Shown in pieces: positions 1-5,991 of a DNA stretch of 10,369 nt. The notes beneath the pieces are model-generated. The model was not told the origin of the DNA, did no database searches, and saw only the letters and a program-made list of their open reading frames with translations. The stretch's first letter is position 1, and each line of letters opens with the position of its first letter. Source of the DNA: Bacteroidaceae bacterium (lineage in GTDB: Bacteria > Bacteroidota > Bacteroidia > Bacteroidales > Bacteroidaceae); assembly GCA_900772575.1 (NCBI GenBank), contig CAAHEN010000135.1:1-10369 (forward strand), in the 5' to 3' direction. Both the position numbers and the translations under genes were made by a program.

Positions 1-154
1 CACCCGCCAGTTCGACACTGCGACTGTAAGCTTCAGCCAGTTCGCAGCCTGCGGGCCCGACGTTGCCCGTGATGCCGATGAGCGGCCGCGCCTCGTGGTT
101 GGGGTAGTGGTCGGTGACGGCGCGGTATTCTGATCGGAAATCAAAGTTATACAT
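1..154 (-). CDS. Peptidase C26 (gamma-glutamyl-GABA hydrolase-like) family protein, N-terminal fragment
   Basis: Only the first 51 codons lie in the window; the gene continues past its left edge. It starts at the ATG read leftward from 154. Residues 24-31 read PLIGITGN, followed by CELAEAYSRSVELAG (37-51). This is the usual opening of class-I glutamine-amidotransferase-like hydrolases of the peptidase C26 family (PuuD-like): first beta strand, then the Y..SV..AGG helix. The catalytic Cys-His-Glu triad would lie downstream and cannot be checked. Family members release glutamate from gamma-glutamyl compounds in the cytoplasm, but many Bacteroidota members have no tested substrate. It lies 102 nt after the DUF4491 gene on the same strand with no visible TAnnTTTG box of its own, so co-transcription is plausible. 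Family fairly sure, substrate unknown. Confidence 0.72.
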   Translation of the reverse strand, partial: MYNFDFRSEYRAVTDHYPNHEARPLIGITGNVGPAGCELAEAYSRSVELAG

Positions 155-206
155 GGTTTGAGTCTATATGTATATATGTGCTGGTCAGTGGGTTGCCATA
201 ATGGGA

Positions 207-230
207 TATGGGCGACCGTGGCCGCCCATA
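207..230. repeat. Inverted repeat between the DUF4491 and C26 genes
   Basis: Perfect 8-bp arms TATGGGCG (207-214) and CGCCCATA (223-230) surround an 8-nt loop. No T-run follows on either strand, so it is not a classical intrinsic terminator. It could be an mRNA hairpin that separates or stabilises parts of the leftward transcript. Confidence 0.45.
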
Positions 231-256
231 CTGTCGCGTCTGTGCCGATAGTGGCA

Positions 257-556
257 TCAGTATTTGTGCTTGCGCCGCGGGTTCATGGGGAACCATCCCT
301 TCCTGACACGCTCGCGCTGCTCGAAGAGCTCCTTGATGGACCACAGGGACGAGAATCCGACGATGCCACAGAGGGCGCTCCAGAAGATGCTCCCGATGAA
401 GAGGGCAGCGGTGGCACACCCGATGCCGACCACGAGGAATATCCACCACGGCCGTGTGCCGAAGTGGTACTCGGTCTTGATGACGATGGGGTGGAAAAGG
501 CCGATGGTGAAGAAAGTGGCGAGCCCAATCAAGAGGCCGGTGGGGTCGATGGTCAT
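257..556 (-). CDS. DUF4491 family small membrane protein
   Basis: A 99-residue protein that is mostly hydrophobic, with about three membrane segments (roughly 6-26, 36-54 and 55-73) and a basic C-terminal tail ending in RRKHKY. The order of conserved-looking pieces, IGLATFFTIGLFHPIVIK (10-27), a FGTRPWW turn (32-38), GFSSLWSIKELFEQ (67-80) and KGWFP (86-90), matches what I remember of the Bacteroidota DUF4491 family, which is about 100 residues long. No biochemical function is known to me. It sits between the Lrp/AsnC regulator (75 nt upstream) and the C26 hydrolase (102 nt downstream) on the same strand, so it is probably in their transcript. The ATG at 556-554 gives the full family length. 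A run of nine C residues (minus strand) lies about 20 nt before this start. Confidence 0.85.
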   Translation of the reverse strand: MTIDPTGLLIGLATFFTIGLFHPIVIKTEYHFGTRPWWIFLVVGIGCATAALFIGSIFWSALCGIVGFSSLWSIKELFEQRERVRKGWFPMNPRRKHKY

Positions 557-575
557 GGTCTGTCAGTGGGGTTTC

Positions 576-584
576 GGGGGGGGG
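576..584. repeat. G9/C9 homopolymer tract before the DUF4491 start
   Basis: Nine consecutive G on the plus strand (C on the transcribed-sense minus strand), 20-28 nt upstream of the DUF4491 ATG and outside any gene. Homopolymers of this length are prone to slipped-strand length change. Nothing here shows that the length actually varies. Confidence 0.6.
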
Positions 585-603
585 CGGTGCTGTCGTGATG
601 TTT

Positions 604-621
604 GGCCAGACGCGTCCGGCC
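604..621. repeat. 18-bp near-palindrome downstream of the Lrp/AsnC gene
   Basis: GGCC, A, GACGCGTC, C, GGCC: symmetric except for one opposed pair (A/C). It lies 10 nt beyond the stop codon of the Lrp/AsnC gene. It could act as a short hairpin at the 3' end of that coding region or as a protein-binding site. There is no U-run, so termination is not clearly indicated. Confidence 0.4.
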
Positions 622-631
622 GGTGCGGCGG

Positions 632-1216
632 TCAGTCCCCGCTCTTTCTTTTTGTGGCGCGGGGGGTGCGACGCTTATCGGTGTCGGTGCCTTCCAGACC
701 GTTCAGGCCATCGGCGAGGTCGCCGGTGGCGCGCGCGTCGGCCTCGTCCTCGCTGTCAGCGAGAATGATGGGCACCTGGCGGGTGAAACTCTGTTCGAGC
801 GAGATGAGGGTCTCTGTCGAGATGACGCCGTCGATGCCCTGGATACGGTTGTTGAGCAGCTGCATCAGGTGCTCGTTATCGCGCGAGTAGAGCTTGATGA
901 GCATGGTGTAGTTGCCCGTGGTGAAATGGCATTCGACGATTTCAGGTATCTTGATCAGCTGTGCGGCCACCTCCTTGTACATGGAGCCACGCTCGAGGGT
1001 GATGCCCACGAACGTACAGGTGCTGTAGCCGACGTGCTTGGGATTGACGGTATAGCCCGAGCCGGTGATGATGCCGGCATTGGTCAGGCGCTGAACGCGC
1101 TGGTGAATGGCTGCGCGGGAGACGCCACAGGCCTCAGCCACGTCTTTGAAGGGTATGCGCGCGTCGACCGAGATGATTTGCAGGATTTTCAAATCCAGTT
1201 TGTCAACTTTCTTCAT
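632..1216 (-). CDS. Lrp/AsnC family transcriptional regulator with long C-terminal tail
   Basis: A 194-residue DNA-binding regulator. Residues 5-50 form the AsnC-type helix-turn-helix (KLDLKILQII, then FKDVAEACGVSRAAIHQRVQ, then L..AGII). Residues 66-143 form the RAM/effector domain (CTFVGITLERG, IPEIVECHFTTGNYTMLIKL, IDGVISTETLISLEQ), which normally binds amino acids and builds dimers and octamers. Family members are usually about 150-165 residues; this one has about 42 extra residues, first acidic (DSEDEAD) and then basic (KRRTPRATKRK). A TACCTTTG promoter box is 32-39 nt upstream of the ATG, which supports this start. The regulated genes are unknown; the adjoining DUF4491 and C26 genes are the obvious first candidates, and autoregulation is common in this family. 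Confidence 0.93.
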   Translation of the reverse strand: MKKVDKLDLKILQIISVDARIPFKDVAEACGVSRAAIHQRVQRLTNAGIITGSGYTVNPKHVGYSTCTFVGITLERGSMYKEVAAQLIKIPEIVECHFTTGNYTMLIKLYSRDNEHLMQLLNNRIQGIDGVISTETLISLEQSFTRQVPIILADSEDEADARATGDLADGLNGLEGTDTDKRRTPRATKRKSGD

Positions 1217-1247
1217 TACTATCTATCAGTCTTTTCGTATGGGGTGG

Positions 1248-1278
1248 CAAAGGTAGTGCAAATGTGTGGATTGGAAAA
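1248..1278 (-). promoter_or_regulatory. Promoter of the Lrp/AsnC gene (Bacteroidota type)
   Basis: The minus strand carries TACCTTTG (1255-1248), a perfect TAnnTTTG -7 box, giving a predicted start of transcription near 1241 and a leader of about 25 nt. At the expected -33 position there is only TTTT (1278-1275) rather than TTTG, so this element is imperfect. No other TAnnTTTG box was found before the DUF4491 or C26 genes, so this may drive all three. Confidence 0.7.
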
Positions 1279-1431
1279 GCGAAACTAGCTTTTTGTTTAC
1301 CGGTCTGCAGCGCGGTGGCGAAACCGTGGCGCCGTGTGTCCAGGCATCTTCCGGTTTTTGTGGCAACGCCGGCTGTCCAGGAGCGGGCCACACGCCGCTT
1401 CACTTTTTTGCCCCAATTGCGGCACGGCACC

Positions 1432-1448
1432 TTAACCTTTTTAACCTT
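1432..1448. repeat. Tandem octamer TTAACCTT
   Basis: Two exact copies of TTAACCTT (1432-1439 and 1441-1448) separated by one T, so the period is 9 bp. They lie about 180 bp upstream of the Lrp/AsnC promoter. They could be a direct-repeat protein site or chance in an A/T-rich stretch. Confidence 0.4.
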
Positions 1449-1471
1449 CGCTACGGGTTTGGAATGTTAAA

Positions 1472-1495
1472 AGGGGACTTCGGCAAAACTCCCCT
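1472..1495. repeat. Hairpin AGGGGA / TCCCCT
   Basis: Six-base arms AGGGGA (1472-1477) and TCCCCT (1490-1495) with a 12-nt loop. Read leftward, the second arm runs into TTTT, so it could be a weak terminator on the minus strand. It is not strong enough to call with certainty. Confidence 0.3.
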
Positions 1496-1607
1496 AAGGC
1501 AAATTTGAATTAGCTCGGAGCAAATTTTGACGGGCCCTAGGGAAGTTGCTCGGAAAACGGGCTATATTTTTGCCATATATAGGCAATAAGGGTGGCCGTA
1601 GGGTACG

Positions 1608-1637
1608 AAAAAAGGCCATCCCGCAGGACAGCCCTTT
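1608..1637 (-). terminator. Intrinsic-terminator-like hairpin, minus strand
   Basis: Read leftward, AAAGGGCTGTCC (1637-1626), a 4-nt loop, and GGATGGCCTTTT (1621-1610) pair over 12 positions and continue into TT, giving a run of six T (1613-1608). Three of the pairs are G.U in the minus-strand RNA and would be A.C mismatches in a plus-strand RNA, so the structure is specific to leftward transcription. It may end the porin/lamin-tail/phytase-like transcript, about 150 nt after the last stop codon, or act on the promoter that lies directly before it. Confidence 0.6.
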
Positions 1638-1646
1638 CCTCTGATG

Positions 1647-1677
1647 CAAATATACCACTTTCTGGCGCCGAAAGCAA
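1647..1677 (-). promoter_or_regulatory. Leftward promoter directly before the hairpin
   Basis: The minus strand has TTG (1677-1675), exactly 20 nt, then TATATTTG (1654-1647). This fits the Bacteroidota promoter pattern TTG-N19-21-TAnnTTTG in full. Transcription would start near 1640, only a few bases before the hairpin at 1637-1608, and the nearest leftward gene start is about 425 nt away. Confidence 0.5.
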
Positions 1678-1690
1678 GCAGTGTTAAAAT

Positions 1691-1717
1691 CCCAATCGGT
1701 CATTGGACCGTCATGGG
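1691..1717. repeat. Two-part hairpin CCCA-CGGTC / GACCG-TGGG
   Basis: The arms CCCA and CGGTC on the left pair with GACCG and TGGG on the right around a short loop, with a small internal bulge. Read leftward it is followed by ATTTTAA. It lies in the 3' region of the phytase-like gene and could protect the 3' end or weakly terminate transcription. Confidence 0.35.
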
Positions 1718-1750
1718 ATGGCTCTAACATTGGTCTTTAGATTTGGGCTT

Positions 1751-1767
1751 AAACCGAAAATCGGTTT
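1751..1767 (-). terminator. Weak hairpin after the phytase-like gene
   Basis: Six-base arms AAACCG (1751-1756) and CGGTTT (1762-1767) with a 5-nt loop, 23 nt beyond the stop codon of the phytase-like gene. The stem is short and A/U-rich at its base with no long U-run after it, so termination here is only a possibility. The hairpin at 1608-1637 is a stronger candidate. Confidence 0.25.
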
Positions 1768-1789
1768 TGGTCTTCCGGGCCGCGCGGCA

Positions 1790-2968
1790 TCAGCGCACGT
1801 GCGGCGCCCGCTTGTGCAGGCGTATGAAATAAATGCGGTTGCGGTCTGGCTGGCCGTCCCTTTTCAGTTTGGCGACAGCCACACCGCCGCGTTCAGACGT
1901 GACGCCGAAGTCGTCGTCGTTGGCCACAGCCAGGATGGAGTCGCCGATCAGGGCCAGGCCTTCAGGCTTGTCGTGGTCATAGCCCGGTATGGCCTTCAGC
2001 AAGTCTGCCAGCAGTTCCTTGCTGAGCGGTCGCGACGGGTCGGCGTGGGTCAGCGTGACACGGTAGACCCGCTTGAATCCCCTGCCGGCTTCCGGAAAGG
2101 CCCCGTCGCGTTCCAGCACCAGCAACGTGTCGTGTCCGGCATAAGCCAGCTCGCTCACGCCGTTGGCCGCATCGTCGAGCGGGTAGGCATATTGCCGCAG
2201 GTCGCCCTCTGCGGGACGCAGGGCCATCAGGGGCAGACAGGCCGGCAGCGGCGAATGCCCAAGCACGGCTAGCGGTGACTGCATGATGCCGTAGAGCGTG
2301 TTGCCGTCGGCGCTGGCGCACAGGCCCTCCATGCCCCGGTTGGGGCGGCGGTGGGCATAACTGGCGGGCAGGCCTCTGCCGGGCGCCAGTTTCTCCAGGC
2401 ACCGCCCGTCGCGATCGAAGTGGAGCAGGTAGGGGCCGTACTCGTCACTGACCCAGAACGTGCCGTCGGGCAACAGGGCCAGGCCTTCGGGGTCGATGCC
2501 AGGCTGCCGCGTCGGGCCGATGGGACGCAGGTCGCGGTCATAGGCTGTCTCGCCCGTGGCGCCGGGGCCAGCGGTGTCGGGCAGGCCGCAGAACGGGTGT
2601 CCCGCACTGTCGGCCAGCAGGATCTGGCGCTCCAGCCGCAGGCTGTCACCCCGCATCCTGAAGACGCCGACGCGAGGGGTGAACGACGGCAGGAGAAAAA
2701 CCTTGCTGTCGGGAACCGGGCCGTCGACATTGGGGCCGCGGTCGGTCAGCAGCCAGAAGGTGGAGTCCTGTGCGCGGTAGGCCATCGACGAGCCGTAGCC
2801 GCCCAGGCACACCGACAGGCCGGCACCAACGGGAACGGTAGAGAAGGGCACGTCGGCCACGTCGGGGAAGGATAGTGCCGGTGCCGCAGGGGCACCGCAG
2901 CCCGAGAGAGCGAGTGCGGTGCCCGAGATGGCGGACCAGAGACTGAGAAGACGGAAAGGCCTCATCAT
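1790..2968 (-). CDS. Esterase-like phytase family lipoprotein (PF13449 type)
   Basis: A 392-residue lipoprotein. Residues 1-24 are a lipoprotein signal with lipobox LSGC (Cys24); GAPAAPA follows, with no acidic residues, which suggests a periplasm-facing rather than surface location. The body shows the repeated blade motifs of the 'esterase-like activity of phytase' family: GGYGSSMAY (56-64), WLLTDRGPN (72-80), GIDPEGLALLPDGTFWVSDE (157-176), NRGMEGLCASADGNTLYG (210-227), SELAYAGHDTLLVLERDG (272-289) and KPEGLALIGDSILAVANDDD (334-353). The family is named for proteins with proposed phosphoesterase activity; enzyme activity cannot be proven from sequence. The start is 5 nt after the lamin-tail gene's stop, so the two are co-transcribed. 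ATG at 2968 or the adjacent ATG at 2965 are equally possible. It is the last gene of the porin operon. Confidence 0.85.
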   Translation of the reverse strand: MMRPFRLLSLWSAISGTALALSGCGAPAAPALSFPDVADVPFSTVPVGAGLSVCLGGYGSSMAYRAQDSTFWLLTDRGPNVDGPVPDSKVFLLPSFTPRVGVFRMRGDSLRLERQILLADSAGHPFCGLPDTAGPGATGETAYDRDLRPIGPTRQPGIDPEGLALLPDGTFWVSDEYGPYLLHFDRDGRCLEKLAPGRGLPASYAHRRPNRGMEGLCASADGNTLYGIMQSPLAVLGHSPLPACLPLMALRPAEGDLRQYAYPLDDAANGVSELAYAGHDTLLVLERDGAFPEAGRGFKRVYRVTLTHADPSRPLSKELLADLLKAIPGYDHDKPEGLALIGDSILAVANDDDFGVTSERGGVAVAKLKRDGQPDRNRIYFIRLHKRAPHVR

Positions 2969-2973
2969 GCGGT

Positions 2974-4386
2974 TCAGAGACTGACGGTGGGCTTACCGTT
3001 GTTGCTGCTGCCCTTGGAAGCCTCTCCGAACACCACGATGTTGTCGCTGCCATCGGGCTGGCGGCCCACAGTGTAGATCTGGTTGTCCTCAAGGGCCGGA
3101 ATCTCAATCTCGGCGATGAGTGTCTTGGCCTTGTCGTAGAGGAAGACCCAGTCACCGCCCTTGCCCAGACCGAAGGTTGGGCCGGCAGGGTTCTTCTTGT
3201 AGACGTCGAGCACGAGGAAGCCACCGGCCTTGATCACCGTCCCGGCCGGGAAGGTATAGCGCTTGCCCTCGTCGAGGGCATCGTCCATCAGGGAGAAGCC
3301 GGAGAGGTCAACGTCCTTGTCGCTGCTGTTGTAGAGTTCGATGAAGTCCTTCGTGTCGTCCCAGACCAGCGTCTGCTTGTCCTGGTTGTTGGTGAACACC
3401 TCGTTGATGCTCAGTCCCAGCTTGTTGGTCACCGGCTGGCGTGCGGCGCCGGTGTTGGCGGCACCGGGCGTGGCCTGGGCGAAGATCTGCCAGTTGGCGG
3501 CGCCGTCGGTGATGCGTCCGTAGCTCTCGTGCTGCTTCAGGCTGGGGCAGTGCACCTCGTCGATGACGCTCATGTCGGCATCGGCCAGGACGATGAACTC
3601 ATCGGGGCCCTTGCTGAGTCCCCAGGCGGGATAGTTGACCGGATCGTTATGGAGCCCCTCCTTGTCTGTCCAGACGACGAGACGTCCCTTGGCCGCGATT
3701 TTCTTGCCCTGCGGGAAAGTCCAGGCCTCTGCCGCGCCGCCGCTCTCCCACAGTTTGAGTCCGGAGAGGTCTATCTCCCGGTCGGAGCTGTTGTAGAGCT
3801 CGATGTAGTCGAGGTCATTGATGTCCTTGCCGTCGGCGAAGGTGTAGACCTCGTTGATCATCAGTGTGCCCTTGAGGTCTGAGTCTGTTGGCGGCGTCGG
3901 TGTCGGCACGGTGGTGTTGCTCTTGTCCTTTGTGGGAGAGTCCGTCACCTGCCAGTTGTCGCCGCCGTCAGTGCTGCGGGCGTACGACTGCCCGTCGTCG
4001 AGGGCCGGGACATTCACTTGGTCGGCCTTAGCGCCGCTGGCATCGAGCAGTGTGATGGGCTCTCCGCTGCCGCTGATGCCGAAGGCGAAGTCCTTTTCCT
4101 TCTCCAGTGTCAGGAAGCCCCGGGCCGGAATCTTGGTGCCGGCGGGCAGGATATACTCCTCTTCGGCCCCCTTACTGTCCTGCAGGTGGAAGCCGGTCAG
4201 GTCCATGTCCTTGTCAGTGCTGTTGTAGAGCTCCACCCAGTCGGTGCCGCTGGAGCAGACCTCGTTGATGCAGATGCCCTTGACAGCCGAGGCCGGCGGA
4301 ATGAGGTCGCTCTCGTCGTCGTTCTTGCAAGCGGTCAGGCAAATGCAGGCGGCCAGTACGGCCCAGATGAGTCTTGAATGATTCAT
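2974..4386 (-). CDS. Triple lamin-tail-domain lipoprotein
   Basis: A 470-residue lipoprotein with lipobox LTAC (Cys20) followed by KNDDESD. An acidic stretch just after the lipid cysteine is the known surface-export signal type of Bacteroidota lipoproteins, so a surface location is likely. Three lamin-tail domains (Ig-like, PF00932 type) follow at about 36-156, 173-312 and 323-465. Each opens with INEV (40-43, 177-180, 327-330), then ELYNS (52-56, 196-200, 350-354), a D.DL(S/T)G strand, and a FP.G or LP.G turn. A proline/threonine linker (160-168) separates the first two. Bacterial lamin-tail domains are thought to be binding or adhesion modules, often beside nucleases or phosphatases; no catalytic motif is visible here. 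It lies 50 nt after the porin gene without a TAnnTTTG box between them, and 5 nt before the phytase-like gene. Confidence 0.9.
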   Translation of the reverse strand: MNHSRLIWAVLAACICLTACKNDDESDLIPPASAVKGICINEVCSSGTDWVELYNSTDKDMDLTGFHLQDSKGAEEEYILPAGTKIPARGFLTLEKEKDFAFGISGSGEPITLLDASGAKADQVNVPALDDGQSYARSTDGGDNWQVTDSPTKDKSNTTVPTPTPPTDSDLKGTLMINEVYTFADGKDINDLDYIELYNSSDREIDLSGLKLWESGGAAEAWTFPQGKKIAAKGRLVVWTDKEGLHNDPVNYPAWGLSKGPDEFIVLADADMSVIDEVHCPSLKQHESYGRITDGAANWQIFAQATPGAANTGAARQPVTNKLGLSINEVFTNNQDKQTLVWDDTKDFIELYNSSDKDVDLSGFSLMDDALDEGKRYTFPAGTVIKAGGFLVLDVYKKNPAGPTFGLGKGGDWVFLYDKAKTLIAEIEIPALEDNQIYTVGRQPDGSDNIVVFGEASKGSSNNGKPTVSL

Positions 4387-4436
4387 GTTGTGGGTAATGT
4401 GGTTTTATGGTGTATGGTGTAAAAAATCTGTCAGAA

Positions 4437-5804
4437 TCAGAAGGAGACGAGCAGGCGCATCTGCAAGATATGGAAATCCAGCCCGCCCTTCATGGCCTCG
4501 CTCAGCGGCCGGCCGTTCTTGGTGATGTGTCCCTTGTCGTCGGCATACTTGTCATTGTCCATGAAAGTATAGTTGAGGCCCAGCAACACGTTGCGCACGG
4601 GATACCAGTTGAACGAAGCGTTGTAGGCATAGGCCGCGCCACCGGTGACAACCGCCGAGGCATCGTGGAAATCATTGAGGTTGATGTGGCTGACGCGTGC
4701 CGAGAGCTCCAGATTGCCGCCCCGCCTGACGGTGGCCAGCGGCCCGAACTCTGCGTCTTCAGGCGAATAGCGCCGCTGCCCGCCCCGGAGCATATATGAC
4801 ACGGTGGCATACCAGCCGTTGAACGTGGCGTTCTTGAGGCCGACCTTCCGCTGGGCGTCGTCGCGCCTGTAGCGCGACAGGTCGGTGAAGATGTACTCGC
4901 CATAGGCCAGCAGCCGGTTCCACCTGACGCCGGCTTCGAGGCCGCAGGTGGCGTAATGGTTGACATTGGGAATCTCGGCCCTGACGAAGCGCCGGCGGTC
5001 TGTGCGGCTCTCGGGGAAGGTGCGGAACTCGACCAGGCGGTCTTCCGTGCCACCGGCGTCGGGGGTGCGGTAGGTGGCATAGCCGCCCAGGTGGAGGGTC
5101 AGTGCGTCGGTGTTGATGGGTGACCAGGCTGCGCGCGCGGTGAAGCCGTAGCCGTCGCTCCCGCGGTTTTTCTCCTTCTGGATGATGTCCACCTGCTGGC
5201 CGAAGACACCGGCAGATGTCCACCAATGATTGCCCCAGCCCGTTGCGGCCACGCCCAGGCGGCGACCACCGGCGAACGCCTCAACCGGCATGGGACGCTC
5301 CATCGCGGTGAGATACTTGGAGCTCGTCAGGCGCTCCATGCTCATTGGCTCCTTGAAGTGCCCGGCCTGGATGGCCCAGTGCCTGTTGAACTGGTAGCCC
5401 AGGAACATGTCTTTGATCTCCACTTCATTGTAGGCGAAGTCGAGGTCCAGTTCTGAGAACCACTTCTCATACAGCCGGGCCTTGATGGCAAAGCGGGCGC
5501 GGCGTATGCTCACGCCGTTGTCGAAGCGGAAGCGGCCGTCGTCCTCCTCCAAGTCCTTGTTGGGCTTGGACTCCAGATCGCCGGTGCCGGAGACCGGACT
5601 GTAGTAAGCGGCGTCGACGTAGATGCGGTTGTCGAGCCAGAGGTGGAACTTGTCGTCCGTGGAACTGAAGTGGAGTTTGCCGTCTTTGAAATAGACACTT
5701 GCCGGCGTGCGGCTGTCGGCCGACAGGCTGTCCTGCGGTGCCTGCGCCGCAGCGGTGGCGGCGGAAAGCAGCAGGGGGAAGAATAAGAAGTGGGCAGGTT
5801 TCAT
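4437..5804 (-). CDS. OprP/OprO-type phosphate-selective porin family protein
   Basis: A 455-residue outer-membrane beta-barrel protein. The start is set at 5804: an in-frame ATG at 5843 lies upstream of the promoter box (5826-5833) and would not be transcribed. Residues 1-20 are a signal peptide (FLFFPLLLSAATAAA, cleavage near AAA-QA). The family signature is clear: SIRRARFAIKARLYEKWFSE (99-118), DLDFAYNEVEIKDMFLGYQ (120-138), AGHFKEPMSMERLTSSKYL (147-165) and MERPMP (168-173). Alternating strands continue to a terminal phenylalanine (LLVSF), the usual barrel-assembly signal. In Pseudomonas, OprP and OprO pass phosphate and polyphosphate; in Bacteroidota the substrate of most relatives is untested. 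It is the first gene of an operon with the lamin-tail and phytase-like lipoproteins, which fits uptake of a phosphorylated or anionic compound. Confidence 0.9.
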   Translation of the reverse strand: MKPAHFLFFPLLLSAATAAAQAPQDSLSADSRTPASVYFKDGKLHFSSTDDKFHLWLDNRIYVDAAYYSPVSGTGDLESKPNKDLEEDDGRFRFDNGVSIRRARFAIKARLYEKWFSELDLDFAYNEVEIKDMFLGYQFNRHWAIQAGHFKEPMSMERLTSSKYLTAMERPMPVEAFAGGRRLGVAATGWGNHWWTSAGVFGQQVDIIQKEKNRGSDGYGFTARAAWSPINTDALTLHLGGYATYRTPDAGGTEDRLVEFRTFPESRTDRRRFVRAEIPNVNHYATCGLEAGVRWNRLLAYGEYIFTDLSRYRRDDAQRKVGLKNATFNGWYATVSYMLRGGQRRYSPEDAEFGPLATVRRGGNLELSARVSHINLNDFHDASAVVTGGAAYAYNASFNWYPVRNVLLGLNYTFMDNDKYADDKGHITKNGRPLSEAMKGGLDFHILQMRLLVSF

Positions 5805-5825
5805 GTCACTGTTGGATTTCGGGTG

Positions 5826-5833
5826 CAAAGGTA
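5826..5833 (-). promoter_or_regulatory. -7 box of the porin operon promoter
   Basis: TACCTTTG on the minus strand is a perfect TAnnTTTG box, placing the start of transcription near 5819 and leaving a leader of about 15 nt before the porin ATG. No TTG lies 19-21 nt upstream; the nearest TTG is only 14 nt away. A promoter with a good -7 and poor -33 element often depends on an activator. Confidence 0.7.
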
Positions 5834-5971
5834 GGGGCAGCATGTGACAAAACTGTAAGCGCGAGATTACGATGGCGCGAAGGCGGCGCGGTCGCAGGGG
5901 CTTGCGGAAATGGCAACCCGGTATGCCGTCTGAAAGACTCTTCCACCAAAACTACCTAGAAGCCAGTCGTA

Positions 5972-5991
5972 AATACCGACTAGTGGGTATT
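5972..5991. promoter_or_regulatory. 20-bp near-palindrome overlapping the receptor promoter (candidate operator)
   Basis: AATACC (5972-5977), one base, ACTAGT (5979-5984), one base, GGTATT (5986-5991). All positions are symmetric except the two single bases flanking the self-complementary centre. Its right arm overlaps the TTG of the -33 element (5990-5992). A bound dimer here would block the promoter. The TetR-family gene at the end of the same operon is a natural candidate ligand; that link is inference. Confidence 0.55.

Larger units (their letters stand above)
1217..1789. other. 573-bp gene-free region between the Lrp/AsnC and phytase-like genes
   Basis: I see no credible coding sequence here: the open frames have low-complexity or family-free translations and overlap signal elements. 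The composition shifts to more A/T-rich between about 1430 and 1770. It contains the regulator's promoter (1248-1255), a tandem TTAACCTT octamer (1432-1448), hairpins at 1472-1495, 1691-1717 and 1751-1767, and a leftward promoter followed directly by a terminator-like hairpin (1608-1677). A short A/T-rich inverted repeat, TTGCC, seven bases, GGCAA, lies at about 1570-1586. Confidence 0.6.

Noticed and set aside
158..598. Plus-strand open frame of 146 codons antisense to DUF4491
   Set aside because: Its translation has no family features; the opposite frame gives a clear DUF4491 protein. It also runs through the G9 tract.
1494..1730. Minus-strand open frame of 78 codons between the Lrp/AsnC and phytase-like genes
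   Set aside because: It spans the promoter and terminator-like hairpin at 1608-1677 and has no family resemblance.
1738..1745. Plus-strand TAGATTTG, a TAnnTTTG match
   Set aside because: No TTG lies 19-21 nt upstream and transcription would run antisense into the phytase-like gene. A single box is likely to occur by chance.
5805..5843. 13-residue N-terminal extension of the porin from the ATG at 5843
   Set aside because: The promoter box lies at 5826-5833, inside this extension, so the transcript starts after it. The signal peptide begins properly at the ATG at 5804.
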